Under the pieces are notes generated by a model, which saw nothing but the letters and a program-made list of their open reading frames with translations, was not told the origin of the DNA and did no database searches. Positions 38,974-51,533 of a stretch of DNA of 64,000 nt are shown here, in pieces. The stretch spans positions 62,001 to 126,000 of the forward strand of contig CABYXR010000001.1 of assembly GCA_902522955.1 (NCBI GenBank). The letters are read 5' to 3'. This stretch comes from an uncultured Pelagibacteraceae bacterium. GTDB taxonomy: Bacteria > Pseudomonadota > Alphaproteobacteria > Pelagibacterales > Pelagibacteraceae. Every line of letters starts with the position of its first letter. The first letter of the stretch is position 1. Both the position numbers and the translations under genes were made by a program.

Positions 38974-39083
38974 TATATTTCCCTATTATAAATACCAATA
39001 TTATAAAAAGTAAGTACAAACAAAAAAACCATAAATAAAACCAAGAGCATAGCAGTAATTAAATTTTTTTTCTTTTTATTCAT
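38973..39083 (-). CDS. Small single-TM protein, CoxF-like, between ctaB and ctaG (36 aa, not in ORF track)
   Basis: Hand translation: MNKKKKNLITAMLLVLFMVFLFVLTFYNIGIYNREI*. Start overlaps the ctaB stop (TGATG) and stop overlaps the ctaG start (TAATG). Confidence 0.8.
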   Translation of the reverse strand: MNKKKKNLITAMLLVLFMVFLFVLTFYNIGIYNREI

Positions 39084-40003
39084 CAAATTAATTTAAGTAA
39101 ACTTTCGATTAATAATAAAAGGAATATTATAAATAAGTATAATATAGAATATACAAATATTTTTCTTGAAATTATATTAGACTCTTTCGATTTGTTTTCT
39201 CTGAATAATTTATAACATAACAAGATATAGTAGCTTGTCATCATCAAAGAAGCAGTAAGATAAATTAAACCTCCTAAATTAAAAAAATAAGGGGCTATAA
39301 CAAACGGGGTCATTAATATTGAATATATAAGTATATTTAATTTTGTTTTTTGTATACCTGCAATGATTGGAAGCATTGGGATTTTTGCTCTCTTGTAATC
39401 ATCAGTTTTATAAAGACTTAGCGCCCAAAAGTGCGACGGCGTCCAAAGAAATATTATTAAAAATAATATAATTGGCTCAATTGAAATTTGACCTGTAGCG
39501 ATTGTCCATCCAATAACAGGAGGTAAAGCACCAGCTGCGCCTCCTATCACTATGTTTTGTGGAGTTTTTCTTTTTAACCAAATTGTATAAACAAAAAAAT
39601 AAAATCCGATAGTAAAAACTAATAAAGCTGAAGATAGTAAATTAGACGAATGATAAAGTATAGCTGATGATAAAAAAGTTAGTGCTATACCAAAATATAA
39701 AGCCTGTTTTTTTTTTACTTTTCCTGTTGGAATTGGTCTAAGACAAGTTCTGCTCATTAAAGCATCTAGATCTGACTCGTACCACATGTTAAGCGCACCC
39801 GCCGCTCCAGATCCCATCGCAACAGCTAATAGAGAAATAATAGAATTTGATAACGAGATAGAAGATAGTGAAATGATCATTCCAACCATACAAGTAAACA
39901 ATACTAGGGACATTACCCTAGGTTTCATAAGATTAAAAAAAGATTGTAAATTAAATACTAATCCTAATTTAGTATTTCTTGATTTTGTTAATATTTGGCT
40001 CAA
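39083..40003 (-). CDS. ctaB: Protoheme IX farnesyltransferase (heme O synthase)
   Basis: LMKPRVMSLVLFTCMVGM, NMWYESDLDALMSRTCLRPIPTGK, WTPSHFWALSLYKTDDYKRAKIPM. Confidence 0.97.
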   Translation of the reverse strand: MSQILTKSRNTKLGLVFNLQSFFNLMKPRVMSLVLFTCMVGMIISLSSISLSNSIISLLAVAMGSGAAGALNMWYESDLDALMSRTCLRPIPTGKVKKKQALYFGIALTFLSSAILYHSSNLLSSALLVFTIGFYFFVYTIWLKRKTPQNIVIGGAAGALPPVIGWTIATGQISIEPIILFLIIFLWTPSHFWALSLYKTDDYKRAKIPMLPIIAGIQKTKLNILIYSILMTPFVIAPYFFNLGGLIYLTASLMMTSYYILLCYKLFRENKSKESNIISRKIFVYSILYLFIIFLLLLIESLLKLI

Positions 40004-40004
40004 T

Positions 40005-42433
<2,429 letters not shown>

Positions 42434-42472
42434 AAGTTTTTATACATTTTTTAAATTATTTCACAATTTCTA

Positions 42473-43198
42473 TTAATGCGACAATTGATGAGAGTTATTG
42501 ATATAATTTACCAAGGAAATAGCGCTTATTACTGCTGTATCGGTCCTTAAAATGTTTTTCGAAATTGTAAAAGGTATTACGTTTGAGTAACTAAGCACAA
42601 GTTTTCTTTCTGGTGGTGAAAAATCTCCCTCAGGCCCTATTAATATAATTTTTGACCCAGCTCCTTTAATTTTTTCATATTTTAAATTTTCTTCGGAATT
42701 AATATCAGCAAATAAAAGTTTTGTAGTGGAATTCAGTCCAGAAATGAAATCTTTAAGTTTAATTATTTTTAATATTTTAGGAGGCGCAAATTGGTTTGAT
42801 TGCTCGGTGGCTTCAATAACAATTCTGTTTGCCCTTTCATAGTTTAATTCTTTAACTTCGGAACGCTCAGACACAATAGGAATAATCTTTGATACTCCTA
42901 GTTCTGTAGCTTTTTGTAAAATTAAATCCATGGGATTTTTTTTAACCAGACAAATTGCTAATTCAGAATTAGATGACTGAAAGGAGTCTTTTATCTTATT
43001 CATAAATTTTACTTCTACTCTATCTTTCTCCAAAAAAACTATCTCGCTTAACCATTCTCCTTCTTGATTGAAAAAATTTATATTTGATCCTTTTTTTAGT
43101 CTCATAACGTTTGTAACGTAATGAGTATGCTCTTTAGATAGTAAAGAAGTCATATTAGAAGTTATAGTGTCTCTATAATATAATCTTATGTTGCTCAT
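42473..43198 (-). CDS. rsmE: 16S rRNA (uracil(1498)-N(3))-methyltransferase
   Basis: HYVTNVMRLKKGSNINFFN, QKATELGVSKIIPIVSERS, LIGPEGDFSPPE, ILRTDTAVISAIS. Confidence 0.95.
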   Translation of the reverse strand: MSNIRLYYRDTITSNMTSLLSKEHTHYVTNVMRLKKGSNINFFNQEGEWLSEIVFLEKDRVEVKFMNKIKDSFQSSNSELAICLVKKNPMDLILQKATELGVSKIIPIVSERSEVKELNYERANRIVIEATEQSNQFAPPKILKIIKLKDFISGLNSTTKLLFADINSEENLKYEKIKGAGSKIILIGPEGDFSPPERKLVLSYSNVIPFTISKNILRTDTAVISAISLVNYINNSHQLSH

Positions 43199-43218
43199 AT
43201 GTTATTTATACAATAAAA

Positions 43219-43488
43219 ATGATAGTTAATTATAATAAAGAGGCAAAGATGAATAAAGGAGAAAGAGCTGACAACAGTCCCATAGGAGTAAATGTTATTG
43301 AAGGTAAATCTTATTATTGGTGTACTTGTGGAAAAAGTTTTAAACAACCTTTTTGCGATGGATCTCATAAAGGATCAAAATTTGGACCGATGGTCTTTAA
43401 GGCCGATCAGACAAAAAAGGTTTTTTTTTGCACTTGTAAACAGACAGAAGATCCTCCCTTATGTGACGGATCTCACAACAAAAAATGA
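43219..43488 (+). CDS. Dual CDGSH iron-sulfur domain protein
   Basis: Two motifs: CTCGKSFKQPFCDGSH and CTCKQTEDPPLCDGSH. Start could also be ATG 43249. Confidence 0.9.
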   Translation: MIVNYNKEAKMNKGERADNSPIGVNVIEGKSYYWCTCGKSFKQPFCDGSHKGSKFGPMVFKADQTKKVFFCTCKQTEDPPLCDGSHNKK

Positions 43489-44144
43489 AAACAACATCAA
43501 TAGTTTTTGATGCTTACGGCACATTGTTCGATGTCAACTCAGCGGCAGAAAATTGTAAAGATAAAATTGGAGATAAGTGGAAAAGTTTCGCAAACTTTTG
43601 GAGAACAACACAACTTGAGTACACTTGGCTCAGAAGTTTAATGAAAAGACATAAAGATTTCTGGCAAATAACAGAGGATAGTTTAGAAAAATCTATGGAA
43701 GTTTTTGGAATTGACAAAAATTTAAAAAATGAATTATTAAATCTCTATAAGGTTTTATCTCCTTACCCTGAAGTTAAAAAAGTCTTAGAAACTTTAAAAA
43801 AAAAAGATTTAAAACTATCTATATTATCAAATGGAACTCCTAGTCTTTTGAAAGAACTAGTTCATAGCAATAACTTGAATGGTTTATTTGATGATCTATT
43901 TTCCATTGAAGAGGTAAAAATTTATAAACCTTTCTCAAAAGTTTACGATCTACCTATTAATAAATATAAAATCAAACCTAATGAGGTAACATTTTTAAGT
44001 GCAAATACTTGGGATGTTTCTGGTGGGGGGAACTATGGTTATAATGCAGTATGGGTAAATAGAAGTAACGCTTTTTTTGATTATTTAGATTATAAACCTA
44101 AAAATGAAATTAACAATTTAACGCAGTTACTTAATTTAATTTAA
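43485..44144 (+). CDS. Haloacid dehalogenase type II (HAD superfamily)
   Basis: VFDAYGTLFDVNSA, LSILSNGTPSLL, IYKPFSKVYDLP, FLSANTWDVSGGGNYGYNAVWVNR. Confidence 0.88.
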   Translation: MKTTSIVFDAYGTLFDVNSAAENCKDKIGDKWKSFANFWRTTQLEYTWLRSLMKRHKDFWQITEDSLEKSMEVFGIDKNLKNELLNLYKVLSPYPEVKKVLETLKKKDLKLSILSNGTPSLLKELVHSNNLNGLFDDLFSIEEVKIYKPFSKVYDLPINKYKIKPNEVTFLSANTWDVSGGGNYGYNAVWVNRSNAFFDYLDYKPKNEINNLTQLLNLI

Positions 44145-44159
44145 AAGTTATTATTTGAT

Positions 44160-45002
44160 ATGTCTTTAATCGAAGTAAAAAAAATTGTTAAAGCTTTAAA
44201 TGCTTCGGATGGAGCAGGCGTTAAATTAAAAAGAAGTATAGGAACGCCTGAAGCAGATTATATTGATCCATTTTTAATGCTTGATGAATTTGGTTCAGAT
44301 AACAAAGATGATTACATTGCGGGTTTTCCTCCTCATCCCCATAGAGGGATCGAAACAGTAACCTATATGTTAAGAGGTCAATTTGAACATGAGGATAGTA
44401 CAGGATCAAAAGGTAGAATGGAACCAGGCGATGTTCAGTGGATGAAAACAGGAAGAGGAATTATACACTCTGAAATGCCTGCAATGTCCGAAGGAAAATT
44501 ATTGGGTTTTCAACTTTGGATAAACATGCCAGCTAAATTGAAGAAAAATAAGCCCGAGTATCTTTTTATAAAAGGAAAAGAACTTGGGATTCATGAAGAT
44601 AATGAAAAGACAATCAAAGTTATAGCCGGAAAATATGAAAAAGCAGAAGGTCCTCAAACAAATCACAATGTAGAACCAATCTTTTTTCACGTTAAACTCG
44701 ATAAGGATAAATACTTTAAATTTGAAGTGCCTGAAAAACATAACTCTTTTATTTATTTACTAAGGGGTGAGTTAAAAATTGGTGAAAAAATGCATGATTT
44801 AACTGATGACTCAAATTTAATTTTACTTGATAACGGTAAAAAATTAATCGTTAAAGCAGTCAAAAAAACTGAATTTCTTTTTGTTGCAGGAAAACCAATT
44901 GGTGAACCCATTGCTAGAGGGGGGCCATTTGTTATGAATACAAAAGCTGAGATACTAGAGGCTATACAAGACTATAATAACGGAACATTTGCTAAATATT
45001 AA
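44160..45002 (+). CDS. Pirin family protein
   Basis: DPFLMLDEFGSD, GFPPHPHRGIETVTYMLRGQFEHEDS, GDVQWMKTGRGIIHSEMP. Confidence 0.95.
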   Translation: MSLIEVKKIVKALNASDGAGVKLKRSIGTPEADYIDPFLMLDEFGSDNKDDYIAGFPPHPHRGIETVTYMLRGQFEHEDSTGSKGRMEPGDVQWMKTGRGIIHSEMPAMSEGKLLGFQLWINMPAKLKKNKPEYLFIKGKELGIHEDNEKTIKVIAGKYEKAEGPQTNHNVEPIFFHVKLDKDKYFKFEVPEKHNSFIYLLRGELKIGEKMHDLTDDSNLILLDNGKKLIVKAVKKTEFLFVAGKPIGEPIARGGPFVMNTKAEILEAIQDYNNGTFAKY

Positions 45003-45026
45003 AAGTTCAAGTACGTTTCTTTAAAA

Positions 45027-46001
45027 ATGTCTAAATCAATAATTATCAAAAAGGTTGGGGGACCTGAAGTTTTAGAAATTCAAGAAAATAAAGTAACCTC
45101 ACCTGGTCCAGATGAAATTAAAGTTACTAATTATGCTATTGGCTTAAACTATATAGATACTTATCATAGATCTGGCTTGTACCCTCTTCCCATGCCAACT
45201 GGGATCGGCTTAGAAGCAGCAGGAAAAATAGATGAAGTAGGTTCTAATGTGAAAGAATTTAATAAAGGGGATAATATAGCTTATGCATCAATGCCGATTG
45301 GAGCTTATGCTAGTGAAAGAATTATACCCGCAAAAATTGCTGTAAAAGTTCCTGATGGAATTTCCCATAAACTAGCAGCAACTTTAATGACAAAAGGCCT
45401 AACGACAAATTATTTATTAACTAAAACTTATTTTCTTAAAGCTGGTGAAACAGTTTTATTTCATGCTGCTGCTGGGGGAGTTGGTCAAATTTTTGCTCAG
45501 TGGGCAAATAGTATCGGAGCAAAAGTAATTGGAACAGTTGGCTCTGAAGAAAAAATTAAAATAGCAAAAAAAAATGGTTATGAGCATGTAATTAATTATT
45601 CGAAAACTGATTTTGCAAAAGAAGTAATGAAAATTACTAATAATAAAGGTGTTCCAGCAGTATTTGATGGAGTTGGAAAAAAAACTTTTCAAGGATCACT
45701 GGCATGCTTGAAACCATTAGGTATGATGGTAAGCTTTGGTAATGCTTCAGGCCCTTTAGATCCTTTAAATGTTCCTAAAGATATTCAATCAAAAAGTCTT
45801 TTCTTTACTAGACCAACAATTGGTCATTACTTTACTAATAGAAAAGAGCTTCAAGCTGGAGCTGATGAAATTTTTAAAAAAGTAAAATTTGGAAAAATAA
45901 AGATAAGTATATCAAAAGAATATAAATTAAAGGATGCAGAACAGGCTCACAGAGATTTAGAGGCTAGAAAACTTATTGGACCCGCTATATTGATTCCTTG
46001 A
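45027..46001 (+). CDS. NAD(P)H:quinone oxidoreductase, zinc-less MDR family
   Basis: NYIDTYHRSGLYPLPMPTGIGLEAAGKI, LFHAAAGGVGQIFAQWA, GRK-like HRDLEARKLIGPAILIP. Confidence 0.93.
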   Translation: MSKSIIIKKVGGPEVLEIQENKVTSPGPDEIKVTNYAIGLNYIDTYHRSGLYPLPMPTGIGLEAAGKIDEVGSNVKEFNKGDNIAYASMPIGAYASERIIPAKIAVKVPDGISHKLAATLMTKGLTTNYLLTKTYFLKAGETVLFHAAAGGVGQIFAQWANSIGAKVIGTVGSEEKIKIAKKNGYEHVINYSKTDFAKEVMKITNNKGVPAVFDGVGKKTFQGSLACLKPLGMMVSFGNASGPLDPLNVPKDIQSKSLFFTRPTIGHYFTNRKELQAGADEIFKKVKFGKIKISISKEYKLKDAEQAHRDLEARKLIGPAILIP

Positions 46002-46264
46002 TGAAAGAAAAGATAATATCTCCATGTATCAGCATTTGTAAAACAGATCCTGTGACAGGATATTGCTACGGTTGTGCAAGAACAAGTAGTGAAAAAAAAT
46101 TGTGGAAAGACGAAAATACCTTAAATGAATGGAAATTAAAAAGTTTAGAAAAAATAATCTCTAGAATGAAAGGATGGCAACGAGAGACATTTAAAGAGTC
46201 TTATCAACATAAAGTTGAGCACGGAATTTCTTTATTTAAAAAAGAGCAATTAGAGAAAAAATAG
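45998..46264 (+). CDS. DUF1289 family small Cys-rich protein
   Basis: SPCISICKTDPVTGYCYGCART... Confidence 0.88.
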   Translation: MMKEKIISPCISICKTDPVTGYCYGCARTSSEKKLWKDENTLNEWKLKSLEKIISRMKGWQRETFKESYQHKVEHGISLFKKEQLEKK

Positions 46265-46675
46265 TTATAAATCTTTTTTCATTGAGTCCATATCGCTCAA
46301 ATGAAATTTTAAAGCTTGATTTGATAATCTTATTTCTTGTAAAAATAGAAAAATTGATATTATCATACAAACACAACAAGCTGCAAAATTAATCCTAGCA
46401 AACTGCACAGTATTTAAATAGAGCATTAACACAGTGGACATATTAAAAAGAAAACCAAAAGCGGCAAAACCCATTACGTATTTTAACAGATTTGTTCTCT
46501 TATTTAATACATGTAGTTGATTTTCCCATTCAGGGGGTACCTTTTTTTCAAATGTATATTGATCATGTATATTTCTGATCAATGCGCTTAAAGTATGAAA
46601 TCTATTACTATACATAGTCATCATTAAGGGAATAGCCGGAAACATTAAAGCTGCAACTGTATAATCTACATCCAT
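46265..46675 (-). CDS. DUF2721 family membrane protein
   Basis: AALMFPAIPLMMTMYSNRFHTLSALIRNIHDQY plus two TM segments. Confidence 0.75.
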   Translation of the reverse strand: MDVDYTVAALMFPAIPLMMTMYSNRFHTLSALIRNIHDQYTFEKKVPPEWENQLHVLNKRTNLLKYVMGFAAFGFLFNMSTVLMLYLNTVQFARINFAACCVCMIISIFLFLQEIRLSNQALKFHLSDMDSMKKDL

Positions 46676-46705
46676 ATCGAATCGAATTGATTATGTATAT
46701 AGTGT

Positions 46706-47584
46706 TTGATATTTACAAGTCATATTTTCATGAAACAACTTAAAATATTTATTGATTTAACAAGGCTTAATAAACCAATCGGATTTATGCTTTTGTTTTG
46801 GCCATGTTCTTGGGGTTTAGCCTATGCTTTCAATTATAGTAATGATTTAAATATTTTTTTTTACTATTTAATACTTTTTTTTTTAGGATCAGTTTTAATG
46901 CGAAGCGCCGGGTGTATTATCAATGATATTGTCGATAGAAATTTTGATAAAAAAGTCAAAAGAACAAAAAATAGACCTATAGCCTCTGGAAAAATTTCTG
47001 TTAAAAGATCATTTATATATTCTTTATTTCTTTGTCTGTTAGCTTTTATTATTCTTATTCAGTTTAATTTATTTACAATTATTTTAGGGATGAGCTCTAT
47101 GTTTTTGGCTTTTTCTTACCCCTATATGAAAAGAATTACTTATTGGCCTCAACTTTTTTTAGGCTTAACATTTAATTGGGGAATTATAATGGCTTGGGTT
47201 GCAATAAACAATGATATTTCATCAGAGATTATACTGCTTTATATATCAGCCATATTTTGGACATTGGGCTATGACAGTATTTATGGAGTACAAGATATGA
47301 CAGATGACGAAATAATAGGTTTAAAATCAACAGCAATAAAATTTAAAAAAAATATTAAATTATTTGTAAGCATGAATTATTTTTTAACTTCTGTAATTTT
47401 ACTTTATCTATTTAAAGATCAAATAAATTTTAATCTTTTTTTAATAATTTTTTTTCTTTTCTGCTTAAGTTTAATTTATCAAATAAAAATATTTAATCCC
47501 CGTAAACCTGAGACCTGTCTAAAAGCTTTTAAATTAAATAACTTATCTGGTTTAATTTTATTTCTAGGCATTTTATCTATCTAA
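46706..47584 (+). CDS. ubiA: 4-hydroxybenzoate polyprenyltransferase
   Basis: LTRLNKPIGFMLLFWPCSWG, MRSAGCIINDIVDRNFDKKVKRTKNRPIASGKIS, YDSIYGVQDMTDDEIIGLKSTAI. Likely start ATG 46730. Confidence 0.97.
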   Translation: MIFTSHIFMKQLKIFIDLTRLNKPIGFMLLFWPCSWGLAYAFNYSNDLNIFFYYLILFFLGSVLMRSAGCIINDIVDRNFDKKVKRTKNRPIASGKISVKRSFIYSLFLCLLAFIILIQFNLFTIILGMSSMFLAFSYPYMKRITYWPQLFLGLTFNWGIIMAWVAINNDISSEIILLYISAIFWTLGYDSIYGVQDMTDDEIIGLKSTAIKFKKNIKLFVSMNYFLTSVILLYLFKDQINFNLFLIIFFLFCLSLIYQIKIFNPRKPETCLKAFKLNNLSGLILFLGILSI

Positions 47585-47590
47585 ATTAGA

Positions 47591-49333
47591 ATGGATTTTA
47601 AAGAACTTAAATCAATTTTAAAAAGACTTTATAAAGAGTACATCAAAAGGTATCTAAAATTTATTTTTATCGCTGCTGGCCTTTCGGTTGTGGTTGCAGC
47701 TAACTCTTCTGCAATTGCTTGGTTATTAGATCCCGCTGTAAAAAAAATTTTTATTGAGAAAGATAGAACCCTTGCATGGTTAATTCCTCTTGCAATAATA
47801 TTTACATTCACAACAAAAGGGGTAAGTCTCTATCTTGCCAGAATTAATATAATTAAAGTCTCAAACCTCATTACAGGAGAAATTCAAAAACAAATTTCAG
47901 ATAACATGCTGACTGCAGATATTAAAACTATCGATGCAAGACATTCAGGACAATATGTTTCTAATATTTTGTTTGACGCTCAACAAATACAATCACTTGT
48001 TGGGATAGGCGTCCTTAATATTATGAAAGATACTTTAACAGTTTTAGGATTAGTGGGTCTTATGTTTTACCAGAATTGGAAATTAGCAATATTTGCAATT
48101 CTGATGATACCACTTGCAGCTGGTCTTGCAAAAAGTTTAGGGAGAAGAGTCGCAAAGATTGTAACTCAAGCTGGTGAAATCTCAGGTAACTTAACTTCTT
48201 TTTTATCAGAAATGATTAAAGGTTCAAAAATGATAAGAATTTATCAGAAAGAAAAAGAAGAGAGAAATAAAGCGAGTAAAATAATAGATGACCTGGTAGA
48301 CAAACAAATCAAACATAATATTGTTATAGTAAGAGCAACACCGATCATGGAAACATTAACCGGTATCATGATCGCAGGATTCATTTTTTTTTCTGGGAAA
48401 TTAATTTCTTCTGGAGAGCTGGAGGTGAATCAATTTTTTTCTTTTCTTGCAGCAATGATGTTGGCTTACCAACCAATTAGGTCTTTAGCTACTTTAAACA
48501 TGATATTTTATCAAGGAGCTGCTGCATTTAAAAGAATAGCAAAAGTTATAGATAAAAATATAGAAATTAAAAATAATAGTTCTTTACCTGAACTCAAAAT
48601 CAATAATTGTAATATAAATTTTAAAAATGTGAGTTTTAAATATGAAACCACAAAGGATAAAGCAATAAAGAATCTTAGTTTGGATATTAAAGGAAATGCA
48701 TTATCTGCTTTAGTAGGTCCCAGCGGTGCTGGTAAAAGTACCATTATTAACTTGATACCGAGATTTTATGATGTTCAAGATGGAAATATAGAAATTGATG
48801 GACAAAAAATTGACTCCGTTACTTTGAATTCGCTAAGAAAAAATATCTCTCTGGTAAGTCAAGATGTTATCTTATTTGATGACACTATAAGAAACAATGT
48901 CGCTTACGCCAACTTAGAGGCCGGTGATGAAGAAATTAAAAGCGCATGTGTTTCTGCTGCGGCAGAGGAGTTTATTAATAAAATGCCTAAAAAATATGAG
49001 ACAATTGTTGGTGAAAATGGCGTTAGACTTTCGGGGGGTCAAAAACAAAGGATATCAATAGCTAGAGCAATTTTAAAAAAATCTCCAATTATACTCTTAG
49101 ACGAAGCAACTTCATCTTTGGACACCGGCTCAGAGGAAATTGTACAAAATGCAATAAAGAATTTAACTAAAAACAAAACAACTATTGTAATAGCTCATAG
49201 GCTTTCAACAATACATAATGCGGATAAAATATTTGTTTTACAAAATGGAGTATTAATAAACTCGGGTAATCATGATCATCTTATAAATGATTGCCAAGAA
49301 TATAAAACTCTTTATGAGAAACAGTTAAAATAA
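47591..49333 (+). CDS. msbA: ABC transporter ATP-binding/permease, MsbA type
   Basis: Six-TM domain; Walker A GPSGAGKST, signature LSGGQKQRISIARAIL, Walker B ILLDEATSSLD; next to waaA/lpxK. Confidence 0.9.
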   Translation: MDFKELKSILKRLYKEYIKRYLKFIFIAAGLSVVVAANSSAIAWLLDPAVKKIFIEKDRTLAWLIPLAIIFTFTTKGVSLYLARINIIKVSNLITGEIQKQISDNMLTADIKTIDARHSGQYVSNILFDAQQIQSLVGIGVLNIMKDTLTVLGLVGLMFYQNWKLAIFAILMIPLAAGLAKSLGRRVAKIVTQAGEISGNLTSFLSEMIKGSKMIRIYQKEKEERNKASKIIDDLVDKQIKHNIVIVRATPIMETLTGIMIAGFIFFSGKLISSGELEVNQFFSFLAAMMLAYQPIRSLATLNMIFYQGAAAFKRIAKVIDKNIEIKNNSSLPELKINNCNINFKNVSFKYETTKDKAIKNLSLDIKGNALSALVGPSGAGKSTIINLIPRFYDVQDGNIEIDGQKIDSVTLNSLRKNISLVSQDVILFDDTIRNNVAYANLEAGDEEIKSACVSAAAEEFINKMPKKYETIVGENGVRLSGGQKQRISIARAILKKSPIILLDEATSSLDTGSEEIVQNAIKNLTKNKTTIVIAHRLSTIHNADKIFVLQNGVLINSGNHDHLINDCQEYKTLYEKQLK

Positions 49334-49338
49334 AATTA

Positions 49339-50604
49339 ATGTTGGGAATCTATAGATCGATAACTCTTTTTTTTTATCCACTTTTTATTATTATAATTTA
49401 TTTAAGAAAAATTTTTAAAAAGGAAAATAACGAGAGTTTTAAAGGAAAATTATTTCCTTCTAAGTTTTTGATTGATAAAGATAAGACTAAAAACTTAATT
49501 TGGTTTCATGCAGCTAGTATCGGAGAAGCTCAAAGTGTAGTTCCGCTCATTAAAAAAATTATAAGTGAAAGAAGTAATACTGAGATTCTTATTACAACCA
49601 TAACTCAATCTTCTGCAATATTAATGAGAAAAAATTTTGAAAAAAACAAAAATATAAAGCATAGATACTTACCTTTAGATGTAAAATTTTTAATTAATAA
49701 ATTTTTAGATGGATGGAAACCTAGTTTAGTTTTATTTGTTGACTCTGAAATATGGCCAAATTTCTTGTTTGAGATAAAAAAAAGAAAAATCACTCTTTTA
49801 TTATTAAATGGAAGAATTACTAAAAGATCTTTTTTAAGGTGGTCTAAAATCTCAAATATAGCTGAACAAATCTTTAGTAAATTTGATCTATGTTTAGCGT
49901 CCAATTTTGAAACAAAAAAATACCTTGAGACGTTTAAAGTAAAAAATATAAAGTTGTTAGGTAATTTGAAATTTTCAACAAGTTACCAACCAAAAAATAG
50001 TCTAGAAAAGTTACCTCCTGGTAAAAGAATATGGTGCGCTATGAGTACACATTTAGGCGAAGAAAATATTGTAATCAATACACATTTGATTATAAAAAAA
50101 GATAATAAAAATTTAACAACTATAATTATTCCACGACATATTAATAGAGTTAAAGAAATAGAGTCTCTATGTAAAAATAGAAATCTTACATTTCAGCTAT
50201 TATCTAATAATGAGAAAATAAATTTTGAAAAAGAAATAATCATAGTAAATTCATATGGCAAAGTCTCAGAATATTTAAGTTTGTGTAAAAGTGTCTTTAT
50301 CGGTAAATCATTAATAAAAAAACTTCAACACGTTGGAGGACAAAACCCTATAGAGGCTGCAAAACTAGGATGTAAAATTTATCATGGTCCCTATGTATAT
50401 AATTTCGAGGAAATATACAGTTTATTAAATAAATATAAAATATCTGAGCAAGTGACGAATGTTGATGAATTATCAAAAAAATTAAATTTTGATTTAAATA
50501 ATCTAGATGTCTTTAAAAATGAAAATGCATTAAATAATATTAAAGAACTTGGAGAAAAAATTTTAAAAACTACATTTGATGAGGTGGCAAAATTTAAAAA
50601 TTAA
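49339..50604 (+). CDS. waaA: 3-deoxy-D-manno-octulosonic acid transferase
   Basis: IWFHAASIGEAQSVVPLI, LFVDSEIWPNFLFEIKKR, GGQNPIEAAKLGCKIYHGPYVYNFEEIY. Confidence 0.95.
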   Translation: MLGIYRSITLFFYPLFIIIIYLRKIFKKENNESFKGKLFPSKFLIDKDKTKNLIWFHAASIGEAQSVVPLIKKIISERSNTEILITTITQSSAILMRKNFEKNKNIKHRYLPLDVKFLINKFLDGWKPSLVLFVDSEIWPNFLFEIKKRKITLLLLNGRITKRSFLRWSKISNIAEQIFSKFDLCLASNFETKKYLETFKVKNIKLLGNLKFSTSYQPKNSLEKLPPGKRIWCAMSTHLGEENIVINTHLIIKKDNKNLTTIIIPRHINRVKEIESLCKNRNLTFQLLSNNEKINFEKEIIIVNSYGKVSEYLSLCKSVFIGKSLIKKLQHVGGQNPIEAAKLGCKIYHGPYVYNFEEIYSLLNKYKISEQVTNVDELSKKLNFDLNNLDVFKNENALNNIKELGEKILKTTFDEVAKFKN

Positions 50605-51533
50605 TGAAATTATTTAAACCAGAATTCTGGACAAGAAGAACTAATTTTTTTTCTATATTATTATTGCCTCTGTCTTTGATTTATCAATTTTTTTTTTATA
50701 TGAAAACTTTGATAGTAAAAGAGAGAAATTTTAAAATCCCTATAATTTGTGTTGGAAACATATATCTAGGTGGAACTGGTAAAACTCCATTATCCTTATT
50801 TTTAATGAAAATATTCGAAGATCGAGGAAAAAAAACCTCTATAGTAAAAAAATATTACCAGCAACATTTTGATGAACATTTAATGATTCAAAATTACACC
50901 AATAATTTATTTCTTAATAAAAGTAGACAAGCAGCTATAGAAAAAGTTGAAAAAAGTAATTTTGATTTAGCAATTTTAGATGATGGTTTTCAAGACTTAT
51001 CAATTAAGAAAAATTTTAATATACTTTGTTTTAATTCTAATCAATTAATAGGCAATGGTTTTACATTTCCCTCTGGACCTTTAAGAGAAAGATTGAACTC
51101 AGTACTTAGGGCTGATGTAGTTGTAATCAATGGTAAAAAAAATGTCGCTTTTGAAAAAAGATTAACTAATATTTCAAAAAAAATTGAAATATTTTATTCA
51201 AATTATGAACCAATAAATATTGGAGAATTTAAAAATAAGAAAGTATTTGCATTCGCAGGAATAGGTAATCCAAGTAATTTTTTTGAAATGTTAATTGAGA
51301 ATAATATTAATCTGAAAAAAAAAGTTGCTTTTCCTGATCATTATAAATTTAGTAAAAATGAGATAGAAAAAATTATTTACGAAGCCTCAAAAAATAATTT
51401 GGTAATATTAACGTCTGAAAAAGATTATTTTCGAATAAAAAAATACAATTTTGAGGAAATAAAATGTATTAAAATAAGATTAAAGATCAATAATGAAGAA
51501 AGATTTTTAGAAAAAATCAATAATTTTATATGA
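50604..51533 (+). CDS. lpxK: Tetraacyldisaccharide 4'-kinase
   Basis: PIICVGNIYLGGTGKTPLSLFL, AILDDGFQDLSIKKNFNIL, FPSGPLRERLNSVLRADVVVING. Confidence 0.95.
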   Translation: MKLFKPEFWTRRTNFFSILLLPLSLIYQFFFYMKTLIVKERNFKIPIICVGNIYLGGTGKTPLSLFLMKIFEDRGKKTSIVKKYYQQHFDEHLMIQNYTNNLFLNKSRQAAIEKVEKSNFDLAILDDGFQDLSIKKNFNILCFNSNQLIGNGFTFPSGPLRERLNSVLRADVVVINGKKNVAFEKRLTNISKKIEIFYSNYEPINIGEFKNKKVFAFAGIGNPSNFFEMLIENNINLKKKVAFPDHYKFSKNEIEKIIYEASKNNLVILTSEKDYFRIKKYNFEEIKCIKIRLKINNEERFLEKINNFI

